A DNA stretch of 64,000 bases from Paenibacillus oralis (GCF_003863965.1 NZ_RRCN01000002.1:250569-314568); one strand, 5' to 3'; counted from the first letter of the stretch, positions 51,605-60,443 are shown. The notes: generated by a model not told the origin, from the sequence alone. Program-made: numbers and translations.

Positions 51605-52900
51605 CAAGATTTTGAATCTCTCATGGCTAAAGCCACGAGATTCTTGGGTAGTCCGTTCTGCTGAACAGAATTAGCACGTAATATGCCACCAAGCTATCCC
51701 CGAAGTTCCTGCGGTTCCTGCAATTATGCAGATAGGAGTCTCTTGCCTTCGGCAAGGATGTTTTTGCTTGCATTGATATCCCGATCATGGCGGGTATGGC
51801 AGGCCGGACATATCCACTCCCGAATATGAAGATCTTTAACTTCTTTATTTTGGTAACCACAACACGAACAGAGTTGAGAAGAGGCGAAAGTTCGGCCTAC
51901 GACAACAACCATTCGCCCGTACCACTTTGCCTTATATTCAAGCATCGTTCTAAATTGATACCAGGACACTTCACCAATCGCTTTGGCCAGATTATGATAT
52001 TTCATCAGGTTAGACACCTGCAAATCTTCAATCGCAATCATATCGTGGTTTTTGACAATATGCGTTGAAAGCTTTTGCAGGTAGTCTGTTCGGCAGTTGG
52101 CAATGTATTCATGGATTCGGGCTACCTTCACTCGTTGTTTATTCCAGCCCGAGGAACCTTTCACCCGTCTGGAAAGAATCCGCTGTTCCCGAATGAGCTT
52201 TTGTTCCATCTTCCGCAGGAATTTCGGATTCTCAAACACTTCGCCGTTGGATAATACCGCGAATTCTTTTAGCCCCATGTCTATACCAACTTCTTGGTTT
52301 GTTTTTGGCAGGGGATGTACATCGGTTTCTACTAACAAGGAAACAAAGTATTTTCCAGAGGAATTCCTTCTAATCGTCGCATGCAATATACGACCATCTA
52401 CTTCTCTTGACTTGGCAAACCTTACTAACCCTAATTTAGGGAGTTTCATCTTGTTGCCTATGATCGAAATATTTCCATTGGTATAGTTGGTTTGATACGA
52501 CTGTACAGGATTCTTTTTACTCTTAAATCTCGGTGCGTCAGTTTGTTTCCTAAAAAAACGGTTAAACGAATCCGCCAGATTTTTCAAGGCATTTTGCAAA
52601 GAAAATTTGTCTGGTTCTTTTAACCATTCGAGTTCTTGCTTCAATTTCGTGAGTTCGGCAGAACATGCAGCATACGACAATCCTTTTCCTGTGCTGCGGT
52701 AAGCTTCATTCCATAATCCCAAAAAGTGGTTAAATACAAAACGGGAACAGCCGATCGTCTTGTTGATGAGAACAACCTGATCTTGGCTTGGATAAATGCG
52801 AAATTTATAGGCTTTATGTACAAGCATGCACTCTCTTCACTTTCTGATCTTGAATATACTTTTGGATTTGTAGGTTCGCTCACCGTAGTAACAAAATAGG
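51605..52900 (-). mobile_element. IS200/IS605-type element, TnpB only
   Basis: The tnpB gene is flanked on its 3' side by a hairpin (ATCTCGTGGC/GCCATGAGAGAT) typical of the right end and of reRNA. No tnpA is present, so it would depend on a transposase elsewhere. Exact ends cannot be set; the left boundary lies within about 52830-52980. It separates two same-strand gene groups. Confidence 0.6.
51724..52827 (-). CDS. tnpB: TnpB RNA-guided endonuclease
   Basis: 367 aa, full length. It starts MLVHKAYKFRIYPSQDQVVL; RuvC residues are seen in GIDMGLKEF (Asp), MIAIEDLQVSNL (Glu) and RHDRDINASKNIL (Asp). A zinc finger (CSCCGYQN ... CPACHTRHD) lies between. All catalytic groups are intact, so the enzyme may be active with the RNA transcribed from its own 3' region. 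Confidence 0.9.
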   Translation of the reverse strand: MLVHKAYKFRIYPSQDQVVLINKTIGCSRFVFNHFLGLWNEAYRSTGKGLSYAACSAELTKLKQELEWLKEPDKFSLQNALKNLADSFNRFFRKQTDAPRFKSKKNPVQSYQTNYTNGNISIIGNKMKLPKLGLVRFAKSREVDGRILHATIRRNSSGKYFVSLLVETDVHPLPKTNQEVGIDMGLKEFAVLSNGEVFENPKFLRKMEQKLIREQRILSRRVKGSSGWNKQRVKVARIHEYIANCRTDYLQKLSTHIVKNHDMIAIEDLQVSNLMKYHNLAKAIGEVSWYQFRTMLEYKAKWYGRMVVVVGRTFASSQLCSCCGYQNKEVKDLHIREWICPACHTRHDRDINASKNILAEGKRLLSA

Positions 52901-52988
52901 ATGATTCATCACCATAATAATTTTACCATACGTAACAACCATGTCGGTCCATTGGCATGTCAAATGACATGACTGAACCAAAGTTTTC

Positions 52989-53576
52989 TTACTCATGAAT
53001 AAAGTCGCGAGTTTGCGAAAACTCGTTATCAATGCCTTGCCGAAAATCCATGGTGGGAAATCCAGTAATGGTTAGTTTTCCTTCAACGTCGATGGTTATT
53101 TCGACGTTTCTCTCTTGAAATTCCTCCAGACGATGGTGATCGGTAAGAAGATGGATCGTTTGATTCTTAGATCCGCGCAATCCGTCTTCCGCGATTTTAT
53201 CCATTTCAAAACGGCCGTCAATAAGCACATCGACATGTTTCAATATTTCAGGTCCGAGTGGTATTCTTTGAATTTCATTCAGGTAAAACCCACTGAAGAT
53301 AACAATTGAGTCGTACTGATTTCGTAGCGCGATTACCAACTCCAATAAACCCTCTGGTTGAAGAAAAGGCTCGCCGCCACTAATAGTCACCCCATCAACC
53401 GTGAGAGGAATTCGGGTTATCAAATCGTTCACCGAGATTTCCTCTCCACCATTTTTAGAATGAGTTAAAGAGTTGAAGCACCCTGGGCAAGCCAGGGTAC
53501 AACCTTGGAAATGAATCATCGCCCTATTTCCGGGGCCGTTAACAAAGGTGCTTGGGGTAAATGAATGTATTCTCAT
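52989..53576 (-). CDS. radical SAM protein, NrdG/activase-like
   Basis: 195 aa from MRIHSFTPSTF (an ATG four codons earlier lacks a spaced site). The CxxxCxxC cluster is in FQGCTLACPGCFNSL (about 24-38) and GGEP in TISGGEPFLQ. The size and the N-terminal FVNGPGNR-like segment match small activating enzymes such as NrdG. No NrdD is nearby; instead it follows the DUF2997, DUF1257 and Ycf46-like AAA+ genes, so it likely acts on a partner in that set. The [4Fe-4S] cluster would generate a 5'-deoxyadenosyl radical. Confidence 0.8.
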   Translation of the reverse strand: MRIHSFTPSTFVNGPGNRAMIHFQGCTLACPGCFNSLTHSKNGGEEISVNDLITRIPLTVDGVTISGGEPFLQPEGLLELVIALRNQYDSIVIFSGFYLNEIQRIPLGPEILKHVDVLIDGRFEMDKIAEDGLRGSKNQTIHLLTDHHRLEEFQERNVEITIDVEGKLTITGFPTMDFRQGIDNEFSQTRDFIHE

Positions 53577-53577
53577 T

Positions 53578-53781
53578 TTAACTACCATTCACCTTCGTGG
53601 ATTGAATCGAAGTATCTACGTTGAAGTATTCCGCCTTGCGCTTTTTATCGATCGTTTCGCCGCCAAGTGCCTCCTCGTATGGGGCAGTTGCTTTTTCACA
53701 TGTATTTCCATCGAAGCCGAATGCTTCGATGGAAAATGTTCCGTCAGTTTTGCAGGTAATAACAATGCTCTTTTCTTTCAT
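53578..53781 (-). CDS. DUF2997 small protein
   Basis: 67 aa. It matches the DUF2997 pattern of early strands, FDGNTC with a conserved Cys (about residue 27), and ALGGETIDKKRKAEYF. Such proteins are usually next to Ycf46-like ATPases and DUF1257. The conserved Cys in a small protein next to a radical SAM enzyme makes it a candidate substrate or carrier, an inference. It overlaps or abuts the radical SAM start. Confidence 0.75.
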   Translation of the reverse strand: MKEKSIVITCKTDGTFSIEAFGFDGNTCEKATAPYEEALGGETIDKKRKAEYFNVDTSIQSTKVNGS

Positions 53782-53784
53782 GGT

Positions 53785-54168
53785 TTATCCCCTCGCTCCC
53801 ACTTTAAGTACCAGCCTGATGTCGCCGTTTTCGACACGCTGCATTTCCACGGGATGACCTTGGGCTCGAGCTACTTTTACGGTCGCAGCAGCTGTATATG
53901 CCTGCTTTAAATTATTTCCTTCTTTCCCGATCGCTCTAGCAACAGAGCCGTCGTACCAGTCGGCACTAATGTCATACCCATCTCCATTGTTGATCAATGC
54001 GACATCGTACGAACCATTCAGCTTTATGACGTAATCTGCTTGGATGGTATTACTGCTCCACCCGCGCGCTTTTGCATTTTGAATAAGCTGCAGGCCGAGC
54101 ATAGTGCAGGCTTCTTTAAGAGCATCAATGTCCTTAAAATTCGCTTTCTTTTCTACCCAGTGTGACAT
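53785..54168 (-). CDS. DUF1257 (Ycf35-like) protein
   Basis: 127 aa from MSHWVEKKANFKDIDAL; AAAGGAGGAA ahead of this ATG rules out the longer frame. Length, the MSH start with KxxI-D---L, and the end DIRLVLKV fit DUF1257, the family of algal-chloroplast and cyanobacterial Ycf35. Function is unknown. It sits 13 bp after the Ycf46-like gene and 3 bp before DUF2997, a conserved trio. Confidence 0.8.
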   Translation of the reverse strand: MSHWVEKKANFKDIDALKEACTMLGLQLIQNAKARGWSSNTIQADYVIKLNGSYDVALINNGDGYDISADWYDGSVARAIGKEGNNLKQAYTAAATVKVARAQGHPVEMQRVENGDIRLVLKVGARG

Positions 54169-54181
54169 GTAAATTCCTCCT

Positions 54182-55831
54182 TTAATTTGCGATCTTCCGC
54201 AGATTGGAATAATTATCTTCCAAACTTTCGGTATTAACCTGAGTTGTGACTGAGCTTGCATTTCTTGCACGTCCTTCAGCCCATGCCCGAGTTGCTTCAA
54301 TGGATTCTTTCTTCGTAATCGATATGGGTTTGGTGGCTGCAAGGGCATGAATTATATCATCGGTTGTGAGATCTCGTTTCCCTTCGTTAAAAGCAGTCCA
54401 AAGGCTGGATTCAACAGCACTCTCAATTTCAGCACCACCGTATCCTTCACTATGTTTTGCCAGAGACTTCAAATCGAAGTTTTCAGGATTTCTACCACGT
54501 TTATTGATGTGGATTTTAAAAATAGCTTCCCTTTCTTCTATTGTAGGAAGATCGATGAAGAAGATTTCGTCGAACCTCCCCTTACGTACTAGTGCCGAAT
54601 CCAGTTTGGAAATATCGTTTGCGGTCGCAAAGACAAAGACAGGCTTTGTCTTTTCCTGCATCCAAGTCAACAATGTAGCACCGACGCGGGATGTCGTACC
54701 GCCATCAGTCGAATTGCCACTAGATATCCCAGCTAAGGATTTCTCAATTTCCTCGATTTGAAGGATGCAAGGAGCGAGAGCTTCCGCTGTACGAAGGACT
54801 GTCCGGAGTTTTTGTTCTGTTTCCCCCAGAAGACTTCCGAAAATTTGCCCAATATCGAAACGAAGCAGAGGAATTCTCCAAGCAGCGCTTGTAGCATTAG
54901 CGGCAGTAGATTTACCTGTTCCTGGCTGGCCGGTGCAGATAACTCCTTTTGGAGTTGCAAGGCCAAACTCGGCCGCTTCCTTAGTAAATGCCTTCTGGTA
55001 CATAATCAGCCATTTTTTCAGTTCATCCAAACCGCCAATGTCATTGAGAGAAAACTTGGGCGGAATGTACTGCAAGAGCCCACTGCTATTAATGAACTGC
55101 GTTTTGATCTTCTGAACAAACTCAACGGCTTCTGGGCTGGTAAAGGATTCGTTTTCTACCCAGGTCAATGCAAAAGCATTTTCGGCTTCAGAGCAGGTTA
55201 GACCCAGTGCGGCTTGTACTAGTCTGTAACGATCTTCTTCCGAGACTCCCATCTTGTTAACAGCATCTTTGATCAATCTGGGTCTATCTTCAGGCGATTT
55301 CCTTTCTAAACTAAGTTTGAATTTCGATATAGCTACTGAGGATAGCACATCGTATAGAACAGAGTCGAGAGCATCGGCATCCGGCAGGTCGAATTGAAGG
55401 AAGGTAATGTCCTTAGATAGCTCTTGGGGAAGGTTAACCTGAGAGCTTACGAAGATGAGATGTCGTTCCGTTCTTTTGGCTATTGGAATTAAATCTTTGA
55501 TCAACTGAACAATCATGTGTTTCGAGTTTGGGTTATCTAAGAAAAAGTGCAGGTTTTTGAAAACATACAGGGTTTGCTTGGGCGATTCACCTGTCGCAAC
55601 ATATGTCAAGGCAGCGATGGGATCTGTTGTATCTTTGTGGACTTTGTTATTTTCCGCTGGATCAACAAATCCTTTTGTACAGCTCCACTCTAGGTATCTA
55701 AGCTTTACGTCGGTTCCCTTGCCTTCTTTAGCAATTCGCTGCAGGTCTTTGCAGATCCTTTCCTCTTCCCAATCTTGAATCCATATAGCAGGATACCCCG
55801 CCAAAAGGTATTGCTTAATTTTATCTCTCAA
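54182..55831 (-). CDS. Ycf46-like AAA+ ATPase
   Basis: 549 aa. Residues 1-240 form the degenerate N-terminal AAA-like half (QYLLAGYPAIWIQDWEEERI; HLIFVSSQVNLPQELSK). The C-terminal half is an active AAA+ module: Walker A TGQPGTGKST (300-309), Walker B ILQIEEIEKS (356-365), sensor Asn in FATANDISKLD (~405) and Arg in RKGRFDEIFF (~416-419). The family is Ycf46, found in cyanobacteria and plastids. It is the first gene of the run with DUF1257, DUF2997 and the radical SAM gene, presumably as remodelling ATPase. Confidence 0.85.
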   Translation of the reverse strand: MRDKIKQYLLAGYPAIWIQDWEEERICKDLQRIAKEGKGTDVKLRYLEWSCTKGFVDPAENNKVHKDTTDPIAALTYVATGESPKQTLYVFKNLHFFLDNPNSKHMIVQLIKDLIPIAKRTERHLIFVSSQVNLPQELSKDITFLQFDLPDADALDSVLYDVLSSVAISKFKLSLERKSPEDRPRLIKDAVNKMGVSEEDRYRLVQAALGLTCSEAENAFALTWVENESFTSPEAVEFVQKIKTQFINSSGLLQYIPPKFSLNDIGGLDELKKWLIMYQKAFTKEAAEFGLATPKGVICTGQPGTGKSTAANATSAAWRIPLLRFDIGQIFGSLLGETEQKLRTVLRTAEALAPCILQIEEIEKSLAGISSGNSTDGGTTSRVGATLLTWMQEKTKPVFVFATANDISKLDSALVRKGRFDEIFFIDLPTIEEREAIFKIHINKRGRNPENFDLKSLAKHSEGYGGAEIESAVESSLWTAFNEGKRDLTTDDIIHALAATKPISITKKESIEATRAWAEGRARNASSVTTQVNTESLEDNYSNLRKIAN

Positions 55832-55961
55832 AGTTGGTCCTCCTTAGAAATAAATCTTTGTAGTTTAACTATACTCTTTCCATATTTAGGTTTCAATTAT
55901 TTTGTTGAAACCTAAATATTCAGACCTTTTCGCCTCAACTATCTACTATATAAATACGTTT

Positions 55962-56534
55962 TCATGCATAGTGCGTTTCTGTAAGCTCTTCGATTTTTTG
56001 ATATATTTCGTCAGGGTTCGGGATGTCAAACAAGTTTATTGTTTTTGAACGGACTCCCGTTGAGATAGAAACCGTTCCAAGGCCGAGACGTTCCTGAAAT
56101 GGTGAACAGGTGTAATCAACTGCGGATATGCTTGAATATTTTATCGTAGTTTTTATTTTTTTTCTGTAGGACTCGAAATACGTCATATGATCTTCAAAGA
56201 ATGAATAAACCGTCTTTTCTTTATTTTGCTTAAGTGCCCTGTATACAAAAAGAGTTACTGTGAAGTATAGGACCATTCCCACGATTATTGGTAGGGAGGA
56301 AAAAATAAATGCCAATGTATGGGTGTTACCAGAATCAGTTGCAGATGCTATCGATTCCTTTAATCCCGGAGATGATTCTATGATGATGGCACCAACTATA
56401 ATTCCAAGGATCGGGACAAGGAATGAGCCGAAGAACATTGTGATAAAGATGCTGATAATTAGTGAAAATACTAGCGTCTGGAGAGGACGGAATACAGGTT
56501 TTACCTCAAATAATGGGCTCAGTTGATTGTACAA
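55962..56534 (-). CDS. bPH2-domain membrane protein
   Basis: 190 aa from a TTG preceded by AAGGAGG. Two transmembrane pairs lie at about 17-50 and 72-95. The C-terminal ~90 residues resemble a bacterial PH domain (bPH2/YdbS-like): IKYSSISAVDYTCSPFQERL, GLGTVSISTGVRSKTINLF, NPDEIYQKIEEL. Separated by 130 bp from the AAA+ gene and by a terminator from the AbrB-like run. May anchor a complex at the membrane. Confidence 0.65.
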   Translation of the reverse strand: MYNQLSPLFEVKPVFRPLQTLVFSLIISIFITMFFGSFLVPILGIIVGAIIIESSPGLKESIASATDSGNTHTLAFIFSSLPIIVGMVLYFTVTLFVYRALKQNKEKTVYSFFEDHMTYFESYRKKIKTTIKYSSISAVDYTCSPFQERLGLGTVSISTGVRSKTINLFDIPNPDEIYQKIEELTETHYA

Positions 56535-56605
56535 ATGAGTTACCTCCTTCTGGCAAGTGATTAAAAAAATGATTTACCTGGACGTAATTGAATACCCAAG
56601 TAAAA

Positions 56606-56649
56606 AAGCACCTCTAAAAATGGCGATACCGCCGTTTTTAGAGGTGCTT
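56606..56649 (-). terminator. rho-independent terminator
   Basis: AAGCACCTCTAAAAACGGCG and its complement form a long stem, and TTTTTT follows on the minus strand. It ends the AbrB-like run. The stem core is the same as in the hairpin at 3226-3269. Confidence 0.75.
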
Positions 56650-56709
56650 CCTCGTATAAATATTCAATTAATGAAAGCATATCAAATTATCTAATAAACT
56701 ACAATGATT

Positions 56710-56898
56710 TTATTCCTCATCAATCAGCTCATATTCTTTATTTTCGAATAACACGTAAACTCCCTGTTCGATGTATTCTTCGATCGGAAGCTCTTGCGGT
56801 TCCTCATAATCGGAACTATCTTCCGGAATCGATCCTGCGGCCTTCTGTTCTTTCCATGCTTCAATGTAAAAGGCTTTTCCTACCGCTGAAGCGATCAC
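56710..56898 (-). CDS. small acidic hypothetical protein
   Basis: 62 aa from a GTG; it continues MIASAVGKAFYIEAWKEQKA and an acidic, Glu-rich end. The same frame stays open 45 bp upstream with protein-like sequence (FRHIETGREV), but without a standard start codon. Last gene of the AbrB-like run. Confidence 0.4.
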   Translation of the reverse strand: MIASAVGKAFYIEAWKEQKAAGSIPEDSSDYEEPQELPIEEYIEQGVYVLFENKEYELIDEE

Positions 56899-56940
56899 CT
56901 CTCTTCCCGTTTCAATATGCCGGAAGCGTTTGTCTAAAAC

Positions 56941-57513
56941 TCACTTGATTTGAAGACGAGACTTAAAATAGATCTCTACAAGCTTGAGGTAGGCTGCTGG
57001 AAGATTTAAAGAACCAGAGACGTGAATTTGTGGAACACCAGTGTCATTTTCTTCTGTATGTAATGTTATTCCAAACTTTCTGGCATTCATGGTAACCGAC
57101 GCAAATTCACCCAAAGCTCCCATTGGGTGGAGTCTCATTTTGCCCGTACCATCGCATACTATACAAGGGTGACCCAACAGGGTCCCGGCAGATTCACAGA
57201 GTTTACAACCGATCTCAGGCCCCACTAAGGACACTATCAGGTAAGGCTCTTGTATATGGAATGAGACCTCCCCTTTCCCTGTTATACCCCATGATCTAAG
57301 TATATTTGCTGGAATAGTAAATTGGCCTTTATTAGTGATTCTTCTTCTAGGAAGTAGCTTATCTAGTTCTGAATTTAGGCCAACGATTCTAGCCTGGAAC
57401 CTACCCACCTGCTCAATAATTATTTTTCCGTCATTCGAGTCCAAGCCGAGGAATTCTCGTGCCTCTTTTGGAAGAGTAACCAATCCGGATTTTGAAAATG
57501 GACGATAAATCAC
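56941..57513 (-). CDS. AbrB/SpoVT-like double-hairpin protein with zinc ribbon
   Basis: 190 aa from a GTG overlapping the previous stop (GTGA). Residues ~3-45 and ~55-90 look like two swapped-hairpin units (SKSGLVTLPKEAREFLGLD; ITNKGQFTIPANILRSWGI). Residues ~105-125 have CKLCESAGTLLGHPCIVCDG, a CxxC-CxxC zinc-ribbon-like stretch. Two AbrB-like units can make an intramolecular DNA-binding dimer; the zinc part is unusual. A DNA-binding transcription or partition factor is likely. Confidence 0.6.
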   Translation of the reverse strand: MIYRPFSKSGLVTLPKEAREFLGLDSNDGKIIIEQVGRFQARIVGLNSELDKLLPRRRITNKGQFTIPANILRSWGITGKGEVSFHIQEPYLIVSLVGPEIGCKLCESAGTLLGHPCIVCDGTGKMRLHPMGALGEFASVTMNARKFGITLHTEENDTGVPQIHVSGSLNLPAAYLKLVEIYFKSRLQIK

Positions 57514-57896
57514 CGAGCACCCCCTCTATATGATACATAAATAAATGAATTGGCAGCGATTTCTTGTTTCATTTTAACTTCCGCTCCGTGTAAATCACTT
57601 GAGTTTTTTGGAGCTGATATGTCATCAAGGTCTTCAGGGGAAGCTTCAATTACGAGGATTTGACGATGGCTGCGGCCGATGATAAGAATTTCCCTCACTT
57701 TTCCCCAAAGTGCCGCGTTGGTTACCTGGTTAACAGGGTCCGCAGTGTTCAACATAATGTCTTTCCAATGAACAAAAAATGGCGTGAAATCGGAGAGACT
57801 CTCCTGCATCCTTTCTTCCGCATCTTTTCGAATGGTTTCCCACTCGGTTGGTGATTTCGTAGTAATAATGTGTCTAAACAAAAAATCCTCTTCCAT
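57510..57896 (-). CDS. hypothetical protein in AbrB-like run
   Basis: 128 aa with alternating strands and helices (REILIIGRSHRQILVIEASP; SFIYVSYRGGAR end). No motif recognised. Its stop overlaps the AbrB-like GTG start by 4 bp, so translation is coupled, hinting at a joint function. Confidence 0.5.
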   Translation of the reverse strand: MEEDFLFRHIITTKSPTEWETIRKDAEERMQESLSDFTPFFVHWKDIMLNTADPVNQVTNAALWGKVREILIIGRSHRQILVIEASPEDLDDISAPKNSSDLHGAEVKMKQEIAANSFIYVSYRGGAR

Positions 57897-57976
57897 TCGA
57901 ATCTGCTATTTCCATTCATTACTTACTTTTATTATGCTACTTTTCTATTTGTTAAAGGAATTGGCTGTTTTCTCGC

Positions 57977-58732
57977 CTATGTTAACAGATCCTTAGCCTT
58001 GTTTTCTTCGTTCGAAGGACCAGTTTTCCTTAACCATGCATAGTAACCAGAAAGACATGACAAAAAGGATTTTACAATATAGTTAGTTGCTTCTGTCCGT
58101 TTGTTAAAGATGCTGTCCCAAAAAGTATCATCATCAAACTGTTTGAAGTCGCTCGCCATAAAACCGGGTATGTTATGAAGGGCATTTGCTAAATCTGAAA
58201 GATACTTAAAGTTGTAGATTCGTTGGTTTCGAATTTCCAATAAGAATTCCCTTATAAGAGCACTATACGCATACCTCTTTGCTTCAAGTGGCTGGCCGGA
58301 AACTTGTTCGATGAAAGTAGGATACGATAGTTCCAGCACCTTATTTACATCGTGAATTGTCAATATAGTACGCTTTGCAATGTCATCAATGGAAACAAAT
58401 CCGGACACCGGGAACGGAGTCGGAATACTCAGCTTATCGATGTTGCACTTACCTTCCAAAGTTTCTTGAATCATTTCCAGAACGCTTTGGACTTCATTAA
58501 GCAACTGAATTGAAGAGGGGTGATTAGGAAGAAAATCCTGCTGGGCTTTCAGAGTATTGTAGACAGCAACAACAGCGTTATAACGGTCCTGAAGTTCTCC
58601 ACTAGATAGTTGAGTTGTTTCATGATTTTCGAGTACCTGGAACCACTCCAAGAGCCCTTCTGCCTCCCTTTTGAGATCAGTTAAGCTCTTGGTCCAATGC
58701 TCTTGAAAAAGCTTCATCTTTTTGTTGAACAT
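57977..58732 (-). CDS. helical hypothetical protein
   Basis: 251 aa, largely helical (MFNKKMKLFQEHWTKSLTDL; DRYNAVVAVYNTLKAQQDFL; SVLEMIQETLEGKCNIDKL). The N-terminal ~100 residues may be coiled coil. GAGGTGATAAG lies ahead of the ATG. It heads the AbrB-like run at 80 bp distance. No family recognised. Confidence 0.5.
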   Translation of the reverse strand: MFNKKMKLFQEHWTKSLTDLKREAEGLLEWFQVLENHETTQLSSGELQDRYNAVVAVYNTLKAQQDFLPNHPSSIQLLNEVQSVLEMIQETLEGKCNIDKLSIPTPFPVSGFVSIDDIAKRTILTIHDVNKVLELSYPTFIEQVSGQPLEAKRYAYSALIREFLLEIRNQRIYNFKYLSDLANALHNIPGFMASDFKQFDDDTFWDSIFNKRTEATNYIVKSFLSCLSGYYAWLRKTGPSNEENKAKDLLT

Positions 58733-58865
58733 CTTATCACCTCATTTTATTACTACTCAATGTACTAGCAGGGACAGCGATGGTACTAAAATAAAACAAA
58801 TTAAATAATTAAAGCAATCTGACCCATAAGTTCCCGATGCATTCTAGTACGAATCCGACTGAAAT

Positions 58866-58997
58866 TCACTCAAACCCGATATTTTCCAGAACTAGCGAAT
58901 CGACAACCGATTTAAGAATAGCCTTTGCTTTTTTTAGATTTCCACTTTCTAAACACAAAAACGCATCTATCCCCAGAGATAGATGCGTGCTTCGCAT
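58866..58997 (-). CDS. possible small protein with hairpin in its 5' end
   Basis: 43 codons: MRSTHLSLGIDAFLCLESGN then LKKAKAILKSVVDSLVLENI. The sequence is protein-like, but no clear ribosome site is seen. Its first codons contain a hairpin (ACGCATCTATC/GATAGATGCGT) followed by TTTTTG, so it could instead be a terminator inside non-coding DNA. Confidence 0.35.
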   Translation of the reverse strand: MRSTHLSLGIDAFLCLESGNLKKAKAILKSVVDSLVLENIGFE

Positions 58998-59165
58998 TTT
59001 TTGCTTATTTGATTAAGTATATCGTATCATAGGAGTCGAACCCTGTAAATGTATATTTATACTAACAGATCGGCCGTTGACTTCTTCATTACAGGTGGGG
59101 ATATAAATAAAAAAGCTCCACTAAGGTTTCAGTGAAGGAAGTGATCGATGCAATCAATTGCGTAC

Positions 59166-59217
59166 AATCAACAATAGCCTCTTTTCCAAATTTGGAAGAA
59201 AAGGCTCTTGTTGATTA
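59166..59217 (-). terminator. hairpin after the exonuclease gene
   Basis: AATCAACAAGAGCC pairs with GGCTATTGTTGATT, with an inner AAATTT-centred pairing (TTCCAAATTTGGAA). It overlaps the stop codon. The T run is short. Confidence 0.5.
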
Positions 59218-60234
59218 CGAAACTAAGAAGGATTCAGTAAACATTTTCTTCATGAGATAAAAATTCGCAGTTGCGTCGGGCAATGCTCTGTGTGGTCGTT
59301 CGTTATGAATATCATATAATTTCAAGAGCGTTTCCATTCGATAATCTTTAACGATGAGGTTTGACTTTTTTGCTAATCGCTTTGTACAGATAAGTTCTAC
59401 ATTTAATCGAGGCAACCTAAATCGCTGGCAAAACGTATCAATAAGTGAGAAGTCATATAGGATGTTATGCCCTATCAAGTATCTGCAATCCTTTAAGTAA
59501 TAAACCAGTGCTTTAATGGCATCATAACTTCTTGGCGCTCGGTCCACATCCCTTTGGGTAATACCGGTGAGTTCTCGAACAGCTTTGGGAATTTTCATAT
59601 TAGGGTTAACAAATGATTGCAACTTATCGGTTATCTGGCCGTCAGTAAATTTTACAACACCATATTCGATCACCCGAGCATATTGAATCACGGTGGAAGT
59701 CGCTTCCAAATCTAAACATGCACCTGTAGCCGGCATGAAAACTCCTTCATAATAGATAGGAGAAACCTCAAACTTTTTCTTCTTGTTTGATTTAAAACCA
59801 ATCAATCTTGTTTCGTATTCTGAGATTGTATATCCCCTCAGCACATTAATGGGATGATTATCCTCTAGCCCCAGTTTATTAACCTTATCAAGGTTCCCTT
59901 GATATTCGAAAAAGGATATGTGCTGAGAAGCCTTAAAAGAATGAAGAATTCGTAAGACATGATCTTTTGTCCTGCCATCACCCAGTTGTAGATAAATAGG
60001 GGAAAAGGCCATTAGAATAGTTCGGTTACAGTATTGGCTAGCAAGGCGTGTAAGCACTGCAAGGAGTCCTTTCCAAATCGCATTTTCCGGCAGTTCGCTG
60101 CCCATTTGTATGAACATATAGCCTTCCTTGATACCGTGGACATTACAATAAAATGCCATGCTTACTAGCCGATCTTCTTGGAAAAGATCCATAGCCAATG
60201 TTATTTTATCATTCATCGTCATCACCGGATTCAT
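59215..60234 (-). CDS. DnaQ-type (DEDDh) 3'-5' exonuclease
   Basis: 339 aa. The first ~155 residues are unassigned. The exonuclease domain then follows: GACLDLEAT (DxE, about 181), CRYLIGHNILYDFSLID (about 265) and RPHRALPDATANFYLM (His-Asp, near 318). All DEDDh residues appear present. Such stand-alone proteins degrade or trim DNA or RNA. Start among several Met near the N-terminus is uncertain. It is divergent from the response regulator gene. Confidence 0.75.
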   Translation of the reverse strand: MNPVMTMNDKITLAMDLFQEDRLVSMAFYCNVHGIKEGYMFIQMGSELPENAIWKGLLAVLTRLASQYCNRTILMAFSPIYLQLGDGRTKDHVLRILHSFKASQHISFFEYQGNLDKVNKLGLEDNHPINVLRGYTISEYETRLIGFKSNKKKKFEVSPIYYEGVFMPATGACLDLEATSTVIQYARVIEYGVVKFTDGQITDKLQSFVNPNMKIPKAVRELTGITQRDVDRAPRSYDAIKALVYYLKDCRYLIGHNILYDFSLIDTFCQRFRLPRLNVELICTKRLAKKSNLIVKDYRMETLLKLYDIHNERPHRALPDATANFYLMKKMFTESFLVS

Positions 60235-60384
60235 TGAAAATTAATTGACTTAAGTTAAGCATATCTTAAGAAAGGCTACCTAGTAAATTTTGACGATAGT
60301 ATATATTAAGAAACCGGCCTTTAATCGAGCACCTTGCTGAATAATGGGTCCATAATTGGGTCTAATTTAACATGGGTTATAATA

Positions 60385-60404
60385 ACCCTGAATGCTATAA
60401 TGCA
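60385..60404 (+). promoter_or_regulatory. promoter region of the response regulator
   Basis: TATAAT occurs twice here (GGTTATAATAACC and GCTATAATGC), about 45-60 bp before the start. The first lies in a small palindrome, GGTTATAATAACC. No good -35 was seen. Confidence 0.4.
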
Positions 60405-60443
60405 ATTGTGTTTTTGAACTTGTCTAAGTAAGGAGGGGAAGTT

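Noticed and set aside
59030..59060. tRNA 3' end (GGTTCGACTCC on the minus strand)
   Set aside because: The flanking bases do not pair as a T arm and no acceptor, anticodon or D arm could be built.
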